A stretch of 63,190 nt of DNA from Betaproteobacteria bacterium. Its GTDB lineage: Bacteria; Pseudomonadota; Gammaproteobacteria; Burkholderiales; CAIKXV01. The stretch spans positions 1 through 63,190 of the forward strand of contig JAJTHE010000101.1 of the NCBI GenBank assembly GCA_021298815.1. Reading direction: 5' to 3'. Within the stretch, counting starts at the first letter, position 1, and each line of letters starts with the position of its first letter. The notes under the pieces are model-generated. The model was not told where the DNA came from. It was given only the letters and a program-made list of their open reading frames with translations, and did not search any database. This document shows, piece by piece, positions 51,409-60,647 of this stretch. The position numbers were made by a program, and so were the translations under genes.

Positions 51409-52188
51409 TCAGCCGGTGGAACGGTTCAGCGCGACGCCGATCAGCTTGTCGAACCCGACCAGCGACTGGGCCCGCGCGAGGTCGCGGCGATGCGTGCGGC
51501 CCTGGGCAGCGACCATCAGGATGCCGTCCACGTGCTTCGACAGCGCGAGTGCATCGGTGGCCTGCAGCACCGGCGGCAGGTCGAACACGACCACGCGACG
51601 GGGATAGCGCGTCTTGAACTCGGCCACCAGGTCGGCCATCGCGCGCGAACCGAGCATCTCGGCGGAGTTGAGCACCGGCGATCCGGCCGGCAGCACCACC
51701 ATGCGCCCGATCTGCGGATGCAGCAGCAGTTCCTCCAGCGGGGCGTTCACCGCCAGGTGGTCGGACAGGCCTCGCACCCCAGGCCACCCGAGGTACTCGT
51801 GCACCGCCGGCGCGCGCAGGTTGGCATCCACCAGCAGCACCGTGTAGTCGACCTCTGCCGCGAGGTGGATCGCCAGGTTCATCGCGGTGGTCGTCTTGCC
51901 CTCGCCGCGCCCGGGGCTGGTGACCGCGATGCACGAGCCGCCGCGTTCGGCGAGCCAGAACATCACCTGGGTGCGCAGCATCTTGAACGAGATCGCCGCC
52001 GGGTCGTCCGGGCCGTCGACGACCCGGCGCTGCTCGCGCAGGGCCTCGAGGTCGACCGGCATCACGCGCGTGCGCGTGTAGCGGATCGGCTCCGGCACGC
52101 CCATGGCCGGACGGTTCATCGCCCGGTGCGTGACGAACTCGGTGACGGTATGGCCTGCGTCGTTCAGAACCCGATTGTCGAGCAGCAT
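51409..52188 (-). CDS. BY-kinase-like polysaccharide ATPase (CpsD/Wzc type)
   Basis: This 259-residue protein resembles the cytoplasmic domain of bacterial tyrosine kinases: Walker A (SPGRGEGKTTTAMNLA), Walker A' (VLLVDANLRAPAVHEYLGW) and Walker B (RVVVFDLPPVL). The C-terminus ends LIGVALNRSTG, without the usual tyrosine cluster. So it may regulate chain length by ATP binding without autophosphorylation at that cluster. It lies 43 bases after the Wzz-like gene and forms one operon with it. Confidence 0.88.
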   Translation of the reverse strand: MLLDNRVLNDAGHTVTEFVTHRAMNRPAMGVPEPIRYTRTRVMPVDLEALREQRRVVDGPDDPAAISFKMLRTQVMFWLAERGGSCIAVTSPGRGEGKTTTAMNLAIHLAAEVDYTVLLVDANLRAPAVHEYLGWPGVRGLSDHLAVNAPLEELLLHPQIGRMVVLPAGSPVLNSAEMLGSRAMADLVAEFKTRYPRRVVVFDLPPVLQATDALALSKHVDGILMVAAQGRTHRRDLARAQSLVGFDKLIGVALNRSTG

Positions 52189-52231
52189 GATCGTGACCTG
52201 TATGAGTGGATGTCTGGAGTGCGCGAGGTGG

Positions 52232-54052
52232 TCAGAGGAACATGCCGGGCAGCGTCTCCACCCGGCGCAGCAGCACAAGCCAGAGCACGCCGAGCGGGAT
52301 GACCGCGAAATGCACCGCGACCAGGAACATGGCCAGGCCGGCGGCACTGCCGGCGGCGATGTAGCGCAGCCTTGCACGGCTGGCCCTGACCTGCGCCGCC
52401 GAGCGCAGCACCGGGATCGCGGCGAGGATCGGCACCGCGCTGGCGAGTTCCGCGTCGTAGACGCTCTTCACGGTGGGATCGAGCATCTCGCGCAGCAGGC
52501 CGAGGCCGAGGCCGGCCCCGGTGGCGACGATCAGGCCCATCAGCACGATCACCGCCCGGTTGGGCTTGATCGGGGCCTCGGGCAGCAGCGCCGGCTCGAT
52601 CAGCGAGAACCGCTCGGCCTTGCGGTCGCGCTCCAGTTCCTGCGCGATCTCCGCCTCGGTCAGCTTCGACTGCAGTTCCCGGTACTTGGCGAGCGCATTC
52701 GTGTGGTCCCGGGTCAGCGTCACGTACTCGCGCTCGACCGCGGGCGCGACGGTGAGCCGGCGCTCGTAGTCGGCCAGCCGGCGGCGCAGGTCCTCGCGCT
52801 CGGACTCGGCCGCGCGCACCTGCGAGGCGAGACTGTCGAGCTGCGCCTGCATGTTCGAAAGCGCCGGGCTGCGCGGACCTTCCGGGCGTCCCTTGGCCGG
52901 CGCGGCGCCGGCCGTGGCCGAGGACGCGCCAGTGCCGACACCCGCGGCCGCGCCCCGGGCGGAACCACTGCCGGCCGACCCGCTCGCCTCCGCGGTACGT
53001 TCGAGCGCGGCGACGCGACGGCGCAGTTCGCGCACGTCCGGATGGTCGGGCGAGTAGCGTTCGGAGGCACGCGCGAGCGCGACCCTCGCTTCGTCGAGCT
53101 GGCGCAGTCCCTCGCCGCCGGTGCCGCCGGCGGAACGATCGACCAGCTTCTCGAGGCCCTCGATCTCGCGGCGCAGCCGGACCTGGTCGGGATGGTTCTC
53201 GGAATAGATGCTGGAGATCACCGCCAGCTGGGTGCGCGCGGCGCGCAGGCGCTCGGCCGGATTATTCGTCGACTCGGGGCCGACCGCCGGGGCGGCGTCG
53301 GCGAAGTTCGCCATCTGCGCCTCGATGAAGCTGCGCCGGTCGGCCAGGGCGGTGAGTTCCCGCGACAGCCGGTCGATCTCGGACTGGGTGCGTTCGACCA
53401 TCTGCGCATTGATCTCCACCTGCTCTGGCAGCCTGCCCGCATGGCGCGTCTTGAACACCTCGATCTGCTGCTCGATCTCGTTCACGCGCTCGGCGTAGCG
53501 GCGCGACTCCTCCAGCAGGAAAGTGGAGGTCTCGGCGGTGGAGCGCTGGCGCTGCTTCACGTTCTCGTCGAGGTAGAGCGTGGTCAGGTCGCCCACCACC
53601 CGCTGCGCAGCTTCCGGATCCTCGTACTCGAATGCCACCTTGAACGCGATGGTCGCGCGGCCGTTGCCACGCGCCATCTCGGCGGTCACCGTCTCGATGC
53701 TGATCGCAGCCCGGAAGCGATCGACGATCTCGTCGGTCGTCTGATACGCGCGCAGCCGCGGATAGAGCCGGTAGCGCTCGACCAGGGCGGCGAGGTTGGC
53801 ACGGGTCAGCGCGCGCTGCGAGATCACCTGGATGCGCTGGTCGGCGAACGAGGTGATCGTGGAACGCACCAGTTCGGCGGGGATCTGCTGCTCCTCGATC
53901 AGGATGGTCGCCGAGGAGCGGTAAGTCGGCGGCCAGAACACGGCGATCATCAGCGCCAGCGCCAGGACAACGACGAACACGGCAGCCACCAGCCAGCGCT
54001 GGCGCCTCAGCATGTCCACATACGGCCTGATGTCGAATGGCTGGTCTTCCAT
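52232..54052 (-). CDS. Wzz/GumC-like chain-length determinant protein
   Basis: This 606-residue protein has an N-terminal membrane helix (WLVAAVFVVVLALALMIAVFW, about 20-40), a Wzz domain (YRSSATILIEEQQIPAELV), a long coiled coil (about 180-330 and 400-480), and C-terminal membrane helices (AVIVLMGLIVATGAGLGLGLL, then LAMFLVAVHFAVIPLGVLWLVLL). This is the GumC/ExoP type found in exopolysaccharide export. Upstream the TPR lipoprotein and downstream the BY-kinase suggest an XrtA/PEP-CTERM-like or succinoglycan-like export set, but polymerase and glycosyltransferases are not in the window. Confidence 0.9.
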   Translation of the reverse strand: MEDQPFDIRPYVDMLRRQRWLVAAVFVVVLALALMIAVFWPPTYRSSATILIEEQQIPAELVRSTITSFADQRIQVISQRALTRANLAALVERYRLYPRLRAYQTTDEIVDRFRAAISIETVTAEMARGNGRATIAFKVAFEYEDPEAAQRVVGDLTTLYLDENVKQRQRSTAETSTFLLEESRRYAERVNEIEQQIEVFKTRHAGRLPEQVEINAQMVERTQSEIDRLSRELTALADRRSFIEAQMANFADAAPAVGPESTNNPAERLRAARTQLAVISSIYSENHPDQVRLRREIEGLEKLVDRSAGGTGGEGLRQLDEARVALARASERYSPDHPDVRELRRRVAALERTAEASGSAGSGSARGAAAGVGTGASSATAGAAPAKGRPEGPRSPALSNMQAQLDSLASQVRAAESEREDLRRRLADYERRLTVAPAVEREYVTLTRDHTNALAKYRELQSKLTEAEIAQELERDRKAERFSLIEPALLPEAPIKPNRAVIVLMGLIVATGAGLGLGLLREMLDPTVKSVYDAELASAVPILAAIPVLRSAAQVRASRARLRYIAAGSAAGLAMFLVAVHFAVIPLGVLWLVLLRRVETLPGMFL

Positions 54053-54169
54053 GGTTCCTCGCTGGCTTCCGACTACCCGGCCCGACCCGGTGCGCTGGCG
54101 CGCCCGGACCCGGCAGATCCATCCCCCACCGGGCGCGGACCGCGCCCGGTGCATCCCCGTCCTGCAGGC

Positions 54170-56599
54170 TCAACCATCCTGCAGGGCCTTGCGTGCTTCA
54201 TCGATGCCCCGGAACTCGACCTTGGAGGCGACCGCCTCGCGCAGGTGCACCTTCGCGGCCGCCGGGTCGCCCGCGCGCATCAGGGCCATGCCCAGGTGGT
54301 AGCGCAGCACCGGCGAGTGCGGCGCGAGCTTCACCGCCTTGGTCAGCAGGGGCAGCGATTCCGCCACCCTGCCCTGCAGGAAATAGATGCGCCCGAGCGT
54401 GTCCAGGAAGGACGCGTTCTCCGAATTCGCGAACCGCTGCGCGATCCTCTCGGCGCGGGCAAGCTGGGCTGCATCGGCGCCCGGCAAGCCGGACAGCAGC
54501 GCGGCGAGGTTGTTCGCGGCCAGGTCGTTGCCCGGCTCCAGCTTGTGCAGCGTCTCCAGCGTCGCGATCGCCGCCTCGACCCTGCCGCCGGCGATCTGAG
54601 CCTCGGACAGCATCACCAGCAGGCCGCTGTCGCTCGGCATCACCCGCCGCGCGCCTTCCAGCACCTCGATCGCGGCCGGCATCCGGCCCCGCATCGCCTC
54701 GATGCGCGCCAGATTGACGTGTGCCGTCCCGAATCGCGGATCGAGCTTGATCGCTTCCCTGAACAGTGCCTCGGCCGCGTCGCGTTCGCCGGCGACGAGC
54801 ACGATCTCCCCCAGCAGCACGCGCGGCAGCGCGGCGCGCGGCTGGGCGGCGATGACCTGCTCGAGCCGCTTGCGCGCGAGGTCGGTGCGCCCCTGCCCGA
54901 CGGCGAGGCCGACGAACCGCATCAGCGCGTCGCGGTCCTCCGGGAAGCGGACGACCGCATCCTCCAGTTCCTTCAGCGCGAGGTCGAAGCGCTTCTGCGC
55001 GGCCAGTGCCTGGGCGAGCCGCAGGTAGCCCAGCGGGCGATCGGGCGCCGATGCCTTGATCGCCTCGGCGGTGACCTGCGCCTCGCTCCAGCGGCCCTGC
55101 GTTCCCTGCAGTTCGAAACGGGATGCAAGCGCCCGCGGGTTGTCGCGGTCGAGCTTGACCGCGGCGTCGATCACCTGCTGCGCTTCCCGGTACTGCCTGT
55201 CGGCCATCAGCTGCTCGGCGAGCGCGACGCGGATGTCGGCCCGCACCGGGAATCGCTCGACGGCGTCGCGCAGCAGCGATACCGCCAGTTCCGCCTGGCC
55301 GTTGCCCCGGTATGCACGCGCCAGCAGGTCGAGCGCATCGCGCAGGTCCGGCTGGTCGCGCAGCACGGTGCGCAGGTGGTTGATCGCCTCGGCATGCTTC
55401 TGGTCGACGATGGCGAAACGCGCACGCCACATCAGCGCCTCGTGATCGAGCACGTTGCGCTCGAGCGCCTCCTTGATCAACTGCTCCGCCTCCGGGCGGC
55501 GGCCGTTCGCCGCCAGTTCACCGAGCAGTGCCGCGCGAGCAAGCGCGGCACTCGCGCCGCGGGTATCGTCCTTGATGACGGCGCGCAGCAGCTTCTCGGC
55601 CTCTTCGCGGCGGCCCGCGGCGGCTTCGGCCTCGGCCAGGCGCAGGCGCACGCGATAGGCTTGCGGTCGGCGCGACACCGCGCCGCGCAGTTCCGCCAGC
55701 GCCGCGTCGAGGGACCTGCGCTCGCGCAGGAACTCGGCGAGGTCGATCACGCGCTGCTCGTCCTTCGTGTCGGCGGCCACCGAATCGCGTAGCACCTTCT
55801 CGGCATCGTCCAGCCGATCGAGCCCCGACAGGAAGATCGCCAGGGTCAGGCGGTTCTCCCGGCTCTGCGGCGTCAGGCGGACCACCTCGCGGTAGTGCTG
55901 TTCGGCCACGTCATGCTGCTTCTGCTGCTGCGCCAGGCGTGCCGCCATGGTGCGGAACTGCACCGTGCGCGGATCGGCCGCGATCGCCGCCGCGATCACC
56001 CGCTCGGCCGCACGCAGGTCGTTGCGGGCGACGTACAGGCCCGCCATCAACGCGACGCCGTCGCGCTGCGCCGGCCGTTCGGCCAGCAGCGCCTCGCCCG
56101 CGGCGATCGCCTCCTCGATGCGGCCGCGCGCACTCAACAGCCCGACCTGCAGGGCGCGGCCGCCGAAATCCTTCGGGTCGGCCTCCCGCACCCGCGCCGA
56201 GATGGCCTCAGCTTCGTCCAGCCGGCCGCCCAGCAGCATGAACACGCCCATGCGCGACCACGCCGGCATGAACGTCGGATCGACCACGGTGGCACTACGG
56301 TAATGCGCCAGAGCGCTCTGCAGGTTACCGGTCTCCTCGCCGATCACTCCCGACAGGTACAGGGGTTCGGCCGCCTTAGGGTCGATGCGCATCGCGTTGC
56401 GCAGTTCGACCCCGGCGCGGTCGTAGCTGCCCTGCTCGACCAGCGCCCGGCCCTTCACCAGGTGGTTCTCGAGCGCCTCCCCCGGGCCGCTGCAGCCACC
56501 CAGCAGGGCCGCGCAGCACAGCACCGGCAGCGTGCAGCGGCGCAGGATCCGGTCCAGGTGAGAAGACAGTCGGCGATTTGCGGTCATCAGAGAAAGCAT
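54170..56599 (-). CDS. TPR-repeat lipoprotein (PrsT-like)
   Basis: This 809-residue protein has a lipobox LLGGC-S (about 33-38) and many tetratricopeptide repeats across its length (for example ALVEQGSYDRAGVELRNAMRIDP, AEPLYLSGVIGEETGN, AKVHLREAVASKVEFRG). Its length and structure match the PEP-CTERM-system TPR proteins PrsT, placed next to chain-length proteins. It is probably an outer-membrane or periplasmic scaffold for polysaccharide export. The start could be the ATG at 56587. Confidence 0.85.
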   Translation of the reverse strand: MLSLMTANRRLSSHLDRILRRCTLPVLCCAALLGGCSGPGEALENHLVKGRALVEQGSYDRAGVELRNAMRIDPKAAEPLYLSGVIGEETGNLQSALAHYRSATVVDPTFMPAWSRMGVFMLLGGRLDEAEAISARVREADPKDFGGRALQVGLLSARGRIEEAIAAGEALLAERPAQRDGVALMAGLYVARNDLRAAERVIAAAIAADPRTVQFRTMAARLAQQQKQHDVAEQHYREVVRLTPQSRENRLTLAIFLSGLDRLDDAEKVLRDSVAADTKDEQRVIDLAEFLRERRSLDAALAELRGAVSRRPQAYRVRLRLAEAEAAAGRREEAEKLLRAVIKDDTRGASAALARAALLGELAANGRRPEAEQLIKEALERNVLDHEALMWRARFAIVDQKHAEAINHLRTVLRDQPDLRDALDLLARAYRGNGQAELAVSLLRDAVERFPVRADIRVALAEQLMADRQYREAQQVIDAAVKLDRDNPRALASRFELQGTQGRWSEAQVTAEAIKASAPDRPLGYLRLAQALAAQKRFDLALKELEDAVVRFPEDRDALMRFVGLAVGQGRTDLARKRLEQVIAAQPRAALPRVLLGEIVLVAGERDAAEALFREAIKLDPRFGTAHVNLARIEAMRGRMPAAIEVLEGARRVMPSDSGLLVMLSEAQIAGGRVEAAIATLETLHKLEPGNDLAANNLAALLSGLPGADAAQLARAERIAQRFANSENASFLDTLGRIYFLQGRVAESLPLLTKAVKLAPHSPVLRYHLGMALMRAGDPAAAKVHLREAVASKVEFRGIDEARKALQDG

Positions 56600-56871
56600 T
56601 CACGAAACCTATGGAACGTTGCCGCCAGTGCCGGGGCCACGCCATGCCGGTGAAACACGCCGCGCGGAAACGGAAAAGCGAGGCCGCCCGCCCGTCCGGC
56701 CGGTGGCTGTAAGATCCGCTCCGTCCGCGCAGGCGCGCGCGCCGCCCGTCGACCGGGCGCCGCCTGACAGCAGGTGCCGGGCGCAGCAGCCGCGCGGCAT
56801 GAGGGAATTTGCCACGCCACCGCCCCGCCGAGCGTGCACAACGTCACGGACCCGCCCCGGTCCGCGCGGGT

Positions 56872-56895
56872 GCATTAGTCCTTTCGGACCAATGC
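56872..56895. promoter_or_regulatory. inverted repeat, possible operator
   Basis: GCATTAGTCC (56872-56881) and GGACCAATGC (56886-56895) pair at 9 of 10 positions with a TTTC loop. It lies about 170 bases before the aminotransferase start. It could be an operator or an RNA hairpin. Confidence 0.4.
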
Positions 56896-56951
56896 TTGCA
56901 CGGGGTCGGACCGGTGGGGGCAGCGGCCACCCGAAATCGGTTCGGGTGCTT

Positions 56952-56990
56952 GACGCCGGCCATGGACGCCGGCCGTGGACGCCGGCCACG
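56952..56990 (+). repeat. 13-base tandem repeat, three copies
   Basis: GACGCCGGCCATG, GACGCCGGCCGTG and GACGCCGGCCACG follow one another exactly. Differences are limited to positions 11-12. The block ends 77 bases before the aminotransferase start. Confidence 0.85.
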
Positions 56991-57066
56991 CACGGCCCGG
57001 AGCCGGAGCGTTTACGATCAGGCCTCGACCGGAACGCGCGGACATGCGCGATGCAGGGAGCAATCC

Positions 57067-58242
57067 ATGGATGACACGCCTCACGCGCCGGTGCCGACGG
57101 CACCGCTCGACCGACTGCCCTGGGCCGGCACCAGTATCTTCACCGTGATGTCGGCGCTGGCGACCCGGCACCGGGCGATCAACCTCGGGCAGGGCTTCCC
57201 GGACTTCGACTGCGATCCGTCGTTGCAGCAGGCGGTGACCGCGGCCATGCGGGCAGGCCACAACCAGTACGCCGCGATGCCCGGGGTACCGGCCCTGCGC
57301 GAGCGCATCGTGGACAAGGTCGCCGCGGTCCATGGCCATCGCTACGACGTCGAGCGCGAGGTCACCGTCACGGCCGGCGCCACCCAGGCGATCATGGCGG
57401 CGGTCGTCGCCCTCGCCGGCCCGGGCGACGAGGTGATCGTGCTGGAACCCTGCTACGACTCCTACCAGCCGGCGATCGACCTGGCGGGTGCGACCGCGGT
57501 GCGCGTGCCGCTGGATGCGGCGCGCGACTACGCGGTCGACTGGGACCGCGTGCATGCGGCGATCACGCCGCGCAGCCGCCTGCTGATCATCAACTTCCCG
57601 CACAACCCCACCGGACAGGTGCTCGACGCCGCCGACCTCGCGGCGCTGGAAGCCATCGTCGAGCGCACCGGCATCACCGTGCTGTCCGACGAAGTCTATG
57701 AACACATCGTGTTCGACGGGCGCGACCACCAGGGCGTCGCACGCTCGCCGCTGCTCGCCGCGCGCAGCGTGCTGGTTTCCAGCTTCGGCAAGACCCTCCA
57801 CACGACCGGCTGGAAGGTCGGCTACGCCTGTGCACCGGCCGCGTTGAGCGAGATGATCCGCAAGGTGCACCAGTTCATGGTGTTCGCCGTGTCCACGCCG
57901 ATGCAGCATGCGATCGCCGCCTACCTGGCGGATGCCCGGCCCTGGCGCGAACTGCCGGCGTTCTACCAGCGCAAGCGCGACCGCTTCTGCGCCGCGCTCG
58001 CCGGATCGCGCTTCCGGCTGCTGCCCTCGCGCGGCACCTATTTCGTGCTCGCGGACTACTCGCGCATCAGCGACGCGCCGGAGGAGGCCTTCGCGCAGCA
58101 GCTGATCGAGCGCCACGGCGTCGCGGCGATCCCGGTCTCGGCGTTCTATCGCGAGCCCTTCGACAACCGCGTGGTGCGCTTCTGTTTCGCCAAGCGCGAC
58201 GAGACGCTGGACGCGGCGGTCGAGAAACTGCTGCAGATCTGA
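57067..58242 (+). CDS. methionine aminotransferase-like PLP enzyme
   Basis: This 391-residue class I aminotransferase resembles YbdL (methionine, but also aromatic donors): INLGQGFPDFDCDPSL, FPHNPTGQV, LSDEVYEHIVFDG, and the PLP-binding Lys in SSFGKTLHTTGWKVGY. The C-terminus (VRFCFAKRDETLDAAVEKL) fits the family. The start at 57067 is preferred because the homologous part begins soon after (LPWAGTSIFTVMSALA). It is followed by a SIMPL protein 16 bases later. Confidence 0.92.
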   Translation: MDDTPHAPVPTAPLDRLPWAGTSIFTVMSALATRHRAINLGQGFPDFDCDPSLQQAVTAAMRAGHNQYAAMPGVPALRERIVDKVAAVHGHRYDVEREVTVTAGATQAIMAAVVALAGPGDEVIVLEPCYDSYQPAIDLAGATAVRVPLDAARDYAVDWDRVHAAITPRSRLLIINFPHNPTGQVLDAADLAALEAIVERTGITVLSDEVYEHIVFDGRDHQGVARSPLLAARSVLVSSFGKTLHTTGWKVGYACAPAALSEMIRKVHQFMVFAVSTPMQHAIAAYLADARPWRELPAFYQRKRDRFCAALAGSRFRLLPSRGTYFVLADYSRISDAPEEAFAQQLIERHGVAAIPVSAFYREPFDNRVVRFCFAKRDETLDAAVEKLLQI

Positions 58243-58257
58243 AAGGAGTCCTGTCCG

Positions 58258-59043
58258 ATGCGCAACTTCGAAAGCGGGTTCAGCCGCGCTACCATTCGCC
58301 GGCACGGCCTGGGCCGCCCGTGCCGCCTGCTGGCGGCGCTTCTGCTGGCGGCCCTGCCGCTGGCGATGCGCCCGGTGCCCGTGGCTGCCCAGCCGCAGGT
58401 GCCGATGCACGTGCCGCAAGCCCTGCCCCAGGTCATGGCCACCGGCGTCGGCGAGCTGAGGGCGCTGCCAGACATGGCCGTGATACGGCTGGCAGTCGAG
58501 GCCGTCGCACCGGATGCGGCACGCGCCGGGCAGGACAACGCGGCGCGCATGACTTCGTTGCGCCAGGCGCTCGAACGCCTGGGCATCGCGGCGCAGGACA
58601 TCGCCACCACCGGCTACAGCCTGCGCAACGAACAGCGCCAGCCCGACCGGACGGCCAGGGACAAGCCACCCGCCTTCGTCGCGCGCAACGGCATCCGGGT
58701 CACCGTGCGCGCGCTGGACCGGGTCGGCGCCACCATCGATGCGGCGCTCGCCGGCGGCGCCAACCAGGTCGACGACATCGCCTTCCGGCTGGCCGACGAC
58801 CGCGCGCTGCGGCAGAAGGCGCTGGCACTGGCGGTCGAGCGCGCGCGTGCGCAGGCACAGACCATGGCCGCCGCGGCAGGCGGGCGTCTCGGCCCGCTGA
58901 TCGAACTGTCGTCGGGCGCAGGGCACGGCGACGGCCCGCAGATGTTCGCCGCACGGGCATCGGCGACCCCGATCAGCGCGGGCGAGATCAACGTGGTCGA
59001 GCAGGTGTCCGCGCGCTGGCGTTTCGTCCCGGACGCACCCTGA
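58258..59043 (+). CDS. SIMPL-domain (DUF541) periplasmic protein
   Basis: This 261-residue protein has a signal peptide (LLAALLLAALPLAMRPVPVAA) and the SIMPL domain: VMATGVGELRALPDMAVIRLAVEAVA, QDIATTGYSLRNEQRQ, KALALAVERARAQAQTMAAAAGGRLG. Members protect against oxidative stress or bind signalling partners; function is unclear. AAGGAG precedes the start. Confidence 0.9.
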   Translation: MRNFESGFSRATIRRHGLGRPCRLLAALLLAALPLAMRPVPVAAQPQVPMHVPQALPQVMATGVGELRALPDMAVIRLAVEAVAPDAARAGQDNAARMTSLRQALERLGIAAQDIATTGYSLRNEQRQPDRTARDKPPAFVARNGIRVTVRALDRVGATIDAALAGGANQVDDIAFRLADDRALRQKALALAVERARAQAQTMAAAAGGRLGPLIELSSGAGHGDGPQMFAARASATPISAGEINVVEQVSARWRFVPDAP

Positions 59044-59173
59044 GGGAGGCGACGGCCGCTGCAGCCTGCGGCCGGGCGTTGCTGCCGGCCCTCGTGGCCG
59101 GGCGTTGGATTAGTCCCGGGACCGGTTTACCATTGCGCGGACTACAACAACGCAGCAGGGCCGGGGGAGTCCG

Positions 59174-60571
59174 ATGGACAAGGTGGTCGCATCGCCGCAG
59201 GAAGCGCTTGCAGACATCGCAGACGGTGCAACCGTGGCCATCGGCGGCTTCAGCGTCGGCCACCGCTTCGCGCTGAGCCTGATCACCGCGCTGCGCGACA
59301 AGGGCACGAAGGACCTCTGCCTGGTGTGCAACTCGATGGGGGCCGCGGGCGAACTGCGCGGGCAGATCCTTGCCGAGAACGGCCAGGTACGCAAGCTGAT
59401 CGCGGCCTTCACCGTGCGTCCCGGCATGCCGGCCGCGTCCGAGGAACAGATCCGCGCCGGGCAGATGGATGTCGAGCTGGTGCCGCAGGGCACGCTGGTC
59501 GAGCGTTGCCGTGCCGGCGGTGCCGACATCCCGGCGTTCTTCTCGGCCACCTGCGTCGGCACCGAGATCGCCGACGGCAAGGAATCGCGCACCATCGATG
59601 GCCGCACCTACGTGCTCGAGACCGCGATCAGGGTCGACTACGCGCTGCTGCGCGCCTGGCGCGCCGATCGCGCAGGCAACGTGCAGTTCCGAGGCGGCAG
59701 CCAGAACCTGAACCCGGCCTTCGCCAAGGCCGCGCGCATCGCGATCGTCGAGGTGGACGAGATCGTCGAGGTCGGCCAGATCCCGCCGGAACTGATCAAC
59801 CTGCCGGGCATCTTCATCGCCCGCGTGGTGAAGAGCACCAACCCGTTCGATGCGAAGCAGACGCCGCAGTCGAAGAAGCGGCCCGCCGACCAACCCAGGC
59901 TGTACGGCGGCAAGCCGGCCCTGACCCGTGCCGGCATCGCCCGGCGGGCGGCACGCCTGGTGCGCGAGGGCAGCTACGTGAACCTGGGCGTGGGCATCCC
60001 GACCATGGTGTCGAACTACCTCGAGGGCCGCGACGTGGTCCTGCATGCCGAAAACGGCGTGCTCGGCTATGGACGCATGGTCTCCGGAGACCAGGTCGAC
60101 CCGGACATGTACAACGCGAGCGGCCAGTACGTGGAACTGGTGCCCGGCGCCTCGTTCTTCGACTCGGTCACCTCGTTCGAGATGGCGCGCGGCGGGCGCA
60201 TCGACACCGTCATCCTCGGCGCGTACGAAGTCGACGCGACCGGCAGCGTGGCCAACTGGAGCACCGAGAACGCCCGCCTGGGCGGCATCGGCGGCGCGAT
60301 GGACCTGATCTCCGGCGGCAGCGAACTGATCATCGTGATGGAGCACTGCGACAGCAAGGGGCGGCCGAAGCTGAAGACGCAGTGCCGGTTCCCGCTGAGC
60401 GGCCGGCGCTGCGTCGACTGGGTGGTGACCGACCTGGCCCTGCTGCGCTGGGACGACGCCGCCGGCCGCTTCGAGCTGGTCGAGGTGGCGCCGGGCTTCG
60501 AGGTCGCCGAGGTGGTGGCACTGACCGAGATGCCGGTGCGTGTGCCGCCGGACGTCGGCGCGATGGAATGA
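59174..60571 (+). CDS. fused 3-oxoacid/acyl CoA-transferase (alpha and beta subunits)
   Basis: This 465-residue protein carries both halves of a two-subunit CoA-transferase. The alpha part (about 1-215) has VAIGGFSVGHRFALSLITAL, and the beta part (about 255-465) has VNLGVGIPTMVSNYL and the catalytic Glu293 in HAENGVLGYG. A linker (PQSKKRPADQPRLYGG) joins them. It moves CoA between acids. A role in activating a short acid is inferred; it is first in a run with the LLM oxidoreductase, hydrolase and Bug gene. Confidence 0.9.
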   Translation: MDKVVASPQEALADIADGATVAIGGFSVGHRFALSLITALRDKGTKDLCLVCNSMGAAGELRGQILAENGQVRKLIAAFTVRPGMPAASEEQIRAGQMDVELVPQGTLVERCRAGGADIPAFFSATCVGTEIADGKESRTIDGRTYVLETAIRVDYALLRAWRADRAGNVQFRGGSQNLNPAFAKAARIAIVEVDEIVEVGQIPPELINLPGIFIARVVKSTNPFDAKQTPQSKKRPADQPRLYGGKPALTRAGIARRAARLVREGSYVNLGVGIPTMVSNYLEGRDVVLHAENGVLGYGRMVSGDQVDPDMYNASGQYVELVPGASFFDSVTSFEMARGGRIDTVILGAYEVDATGSVANWSTENARLGGIGGAMDLISGGSELIIVMEHCDSKGRPKLKTQCRFPLSGRRCVDWVVTDLALLRWDDAAGRFELVEVAPGFEVAEVVALTEMPVRVPPDVGAME

Positions 60572-60647
60572 CAGGCGATCGTCCGGGCGCCGGCGCACCG
60601 GACGGGACGGCGGACGACGGGACGATACAAACACGGGGAGGAAGGCA

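Larger units (their letters stand above)
56600..57066. other. 467-base intergenic region with dyad and tandem repeat
   Basis: The space between the divergent TPR gene and the aminotransferase gene holds no convincing ORF or RNA. It contains a near-perfect dyad at 56872-56895 (GCATTAGTCC-TTTC-GGACCAATGC, one mismatch) and three 13-base tandem copies (56952-56990). These suggest regulatory sites; no clear -35/-10 pair was seen. Confidence 0.5.

Noticed and set aside
52103..55792. 1229-codon open frame opposite the Wzz and TPR genes
   Set aside because: Composition is that of an antisense GC-rich frame; the other strand has clear Wzz and TPR proteins.
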